A DNA stretch of 64,000 nucleotides, taken from assembly GCF_023656515.1 (NCBI RefSeq), contig NZ_JAMOFV010000006.1, forward strand, positions 1,961,243 to 2,025,242, given 5' to 3'. The first letter of the stretch is position 1, and the number at the start of each line of letters is the position of its first letter. Made by a program: the position numbers and the translations under genes. The stretch is from Clostridium swellfunianum (GTDB lineage Bacteria; Bacillota; Clostridia; Clostridiales; Clostridiaceae). Below the pieces are notes generated by a model, which had not been told where the DNA came from, ran no database searches, and saw nothing but the letters and a program-made list of their open reading frames with translations. Of the stretch, positions 62,247 through 64,000 are shown piece after piece.

Positions 62247-62502
62247 CTTCCAATGATTCTATTAACTTAACTACTTCTTCAACAGCTAAAGCTTCGTCAT
62301 CGCCTGAAGCTATAACCTTTACTGTAGAGTTCTTTGTAACACCTAATGAAAGAACTCCAATAAGGCTTTTTACATTAGCCTTTCTTCCATTAAACTCTAT
62401 GCTAACATCTGATTTGAAAGATGAAGCCTTTTTAACTAGTAAAGTGGCTGGTCTAGCATGTAATCCGGTTGAATTTTTAACTACTACGTCCTTAGTTACC
62501 AA
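62242..62502 (-). CDS. ptsH: HPr phosphocarrier protein
   Basis: An 86-residue protein that carries phosphate from enzyme I to the sugar-specific IIA proteins of the PTS. The active histidine is in TGLHARPA (His15) and the regulatory serine in VKSLIGVLSLG (near Ser46). It follows the PTS IIA gene by 88 bases on the same strand. Confidence 0.95.
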   Translation of the reverse strand: MVTKDVVVKNSTGLHARPATLLVKKASSFKSDVSIEFNGRKANVKSLIGVLSLGVTKNSTVKVIASGDDEALAVEEVVKLIESLEE

Positions 62503-62590
62503 TATTTCTCACCTCTACATTTAATAAAACTAACACTAATATTATAGCATTATTTTCATTTATTACAACAAATATTAAAATAAAAATTCA

Positions 62591-63049
62591 TTATTTTAAC
62601 TTAATGTTCAAGAGTAAATCCCCAGCTTTTGACGCTTTGTAGTTAACATCAAGCGATTCTATAAGTTCTGGATTAGTTATAACAATTGGAGTAACAGGAG
62701 AAGCCTTCTTTTCAACAAATTCCTTGTCAAAGAATAAAACCTTATCACCTCTTGATACTTTGTCTCCTACCTTTACATAGGTTGCAAAGCCTCTGCTTTC
62801 AAGCTTAACGGAATCAATACCAACGTGAATAAGTATTTGCAGGCCCTCTTCTGTTTTAATGCCAATAGCATGTTTTGCATCATAAACCAAATTAATTTCA
62901 CCGTCAACAGGAGAATATACGAAGTTTCCATCAGGATTTACTGCAATACCTTCCCCCATTATCTTCTTATTAAATAAATAATCATTAACTTCTGTTAATG
63001 GAATTATTTTTCCATCAATCGGAAGACTTAGTTTAATTTCTTTACTCAT
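62591..63049 (-). CDS. PTS glucose-type IIA component (Crr-like)
   Basis: A 152-residue EIIA-Glc type protein that takes phosphate from HPr. The conserved HVGIDSVKL with the active-site histidine, the early DGKIIPLTEV and the SPVDGEI stretch are visible. I start it at the ATG at 63049, with GGAGG before it; an in-frame TTG 15 bases upstream overlaps that site. It stands between an aminotransferase gene and ptsH without a IIBC component, so it may phosphorylate a separate permease or act as a regulator. Confidence 0.9.
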   Translation of the reverse strand: MSKEIKLSLPIDGKIIPLTEVNDYLFNKKIMGEGIAVNPDGNFVYSPVDGEINLVYDAKHAIGIKTEEGLQILIHVGIDSVKLESRGFATYVKVGDKVSRGDKVLFFDKEFVEKKASPVTPIVITNPELIESLDVNYKASKAGDLLLNIKLK

Positions 63050-63081
63050 AAATACCTCCAGCAAAACAGTAATTATATAAA

Positions 63082-64000
63082 TTATAGGCTGTTTAGGAAA
63101 TTTTCAATTCTATTTAATCCTTCTTCTATATTTTTCATTGAGGTTGCATAGGATAATCTTATGTAGTTATCCACGCCAAAGGCGCTTCCTGGAATAACTG
63201 CTACTTTTTCCTTATCCAAAAGAAGTTCAGAAAATCTTAAGGATGTTTTTATAGACTCACCTTCATATACTTTGTTAAGAAGCTTTGATATATTAATCAT
63301 AACATAAAAAGCTCCGTTTGGTTTTAGACATGACACATGCTGCATTTTTAAAATTCTTTCCACCATGTAGTCTCTTCTTTTCTTAAACTCACTTATCATA
63401 CTAGCTATGGCATCCTGGTTTCCTTTAAGAGCTTCTACCGATGCATATTGAGCAATTGAATTGGGATTTGAAGTAACATGGCTTTGTATGTTGGACATAA
63501 GCTTTACAAGTTTTTCATTTCCACAAGCTGCATACCCAATTCTCCATCCAGTCATAGCGTAGGACTTTGACATACCATTTATTACAATTGTTCTATTATA
63601 TGCGTCCTCAGATAAACTTGCAATGCTAAAGTGGCTTTCTCCATCGTATATAAGTTTTTCATATATTTCATCAGATATAATTACCAAATCATTTTTCTTA
63701 GCAAATTCAGCAATAAGAGTTAATTCATCTTTTGTATAAACTGTTCCAGTAGGATTATTAGGACTATTTATTATTATAGCCTTGCTCTTATCTGTTATTG
63801 CCCTATTTAATTCTTCAATTGTATACTTAAAATTGTTTTCTTCGGTAGTATCTACAAATACAGGAACTCCATCAGCTAGCTTTACAAGTTCCGGATAACT
63901 TACCCAATATGGAACTGGTATGATTACCTCATCCCCAGGATTTAATATTGCTTGAAAAGCATTAGCCAAGCACTGCTTTGCGCCAGTAGAGATTATTATT
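63082..64000 (-). CDS. Class I aminotransferase, aspartate type (N-terminus beyond window)
   Basis: The C-terminal 306 or so residues of a PLP-dependent aspartate aminotransferase-like enzyme. Visible are the substrate loop VPYWVSYPELV, NSPNNPTGTVY, the aspartate in VIISDEIYEKLIYDG, and the Schiff-base lysine in NGMSKSYAMTGWRIGYAA. It continues past base 64000 (frame open to the edge), so the start is not in the window. The PTS IIA gene begins 32 bases after its stop. Confidence 0.93.
   Translation of the reverse strand, partial: IIISTGAKQCLANAFQAILNPGDEVIIPVPYWVSYPELVKLADGVPVFVDTTEENNFKYTIEELNRAITDKSKAIIINSPNNPTGTVYTKDELTLIAEFAKKNDLVIISDEIYEKLIYDGESHFSIASLSEDAYNRTIVINGMSKSYAMTGWRIGYAACGNEKLVKLMSNIQSHVTSNPNSIAQYASVEALKGNQDAIASMISEFKKRRDYMVERILKMQHVSCLKPNGAFYVMINISKLLNKVYEGESIKTSLRFSELLLDKEKVAVIPGSAFGVDNYIRLSYATSMKNIEEGLNRIENFLNSL

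Overview
The window reads as chromosomal DNA from a low-GC, endospore-former-type Firmicute, most likely a Clostridium-group organism. The basis is strong A+T richness, strong GGAGG Shine-Dalgarno sites, many hairpin-plus-T-run terminators, an IspH-ribosomal protein S1 fusion, a SleB-type LysM cell-wall hydrolase, DUF3793/DUF3892/DUF378 proteins, and five or six RNA-based leaders. I see no phage, insertion sequence, CRISPR array or plasmid functions. I cannot name the species. Both ends cut genes: mutS on the left and a class I aminotransferase on the right.

Layout. 1-2.0 kb: mutS and miaB. 2.3-4.8 kb: two tandem PLP aminotransferases. 5.9-6.15 kb: a three-tRNA cluster (CAU, Thr, Tyr) behind a consensus promoter. 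6.2-10.5 kb: operon BaiN-like flavoprotein / aroH / cmk / ispH-rpsA. 10.6-17.6 kb: gdhA, an RpiR regulator with its own operator, mnmM-rluB, threonine aldolase, a nitroreductase and an HD-GYP c-di-GMP phosphodiesterase. 17.7-20.7 kb: an amino-acid ABC importer behind a lysine riboswitch, so probably a lysine importer. 20.7-26.1 kb: gnd, HAD phosphatase, queT behind a preQ1 riboswitch, and a purine permease behind a guanine-type riboswitch. 26.1-34.0 kb: MFS transporter, iron alcohol dehydrogenase, small conserved proteins, a LysM-SleB hydrolase behind a c-di-AMP (ydaO-type) riboswitch, an ECF S component, and an msrB / nitroreductase / exonuclease III operon. 34.3-38.9 kb: an orphan kinase-like protein and a polyamine ABC operon (potA, potB, potCD fusion) behind an unassigned leader with a terminator. 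39.1-53.6 kb: FAD-Rieske oxidoreductase, HtrA-type protease, TtcA-like enzyme, SUV3-like helicase, SelO, azoreductase, RecQ, NiaP-like and EamA transporters, SIMPL protein and a SatP-type acetate transporter. 54.1-59.2 kb: a frameshifted 2-hydroxyacid dehydrogenase, then ApbE, a two-repeat lipoprotein with a divergent flavinylation-like motif, and an unassigned membrane transporter. 59.3-64 kb: small proteins, purB, HPr, PTS IIA and an aminotransferase.

The most interesting candidates are (i) the lipoprotein ApbE next to a tandem-repeat lipoprotein carrying Ser-Ser-Val-Thr where FMN-binding domains carry Ser-Gly-Ala-Thr, a possible surface flavin electron-transfer pair; (ii) the structured, terminator-bearing leader before potA; (iii) an inverted repeat that could mask the ribosome-binding site of the HD-GYP gene; and (iv) the two-terminator arrangement in the lysine riboswitch leader. 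All assignments come from reading the sequence and recalling protein and RNA families; no searches were run.
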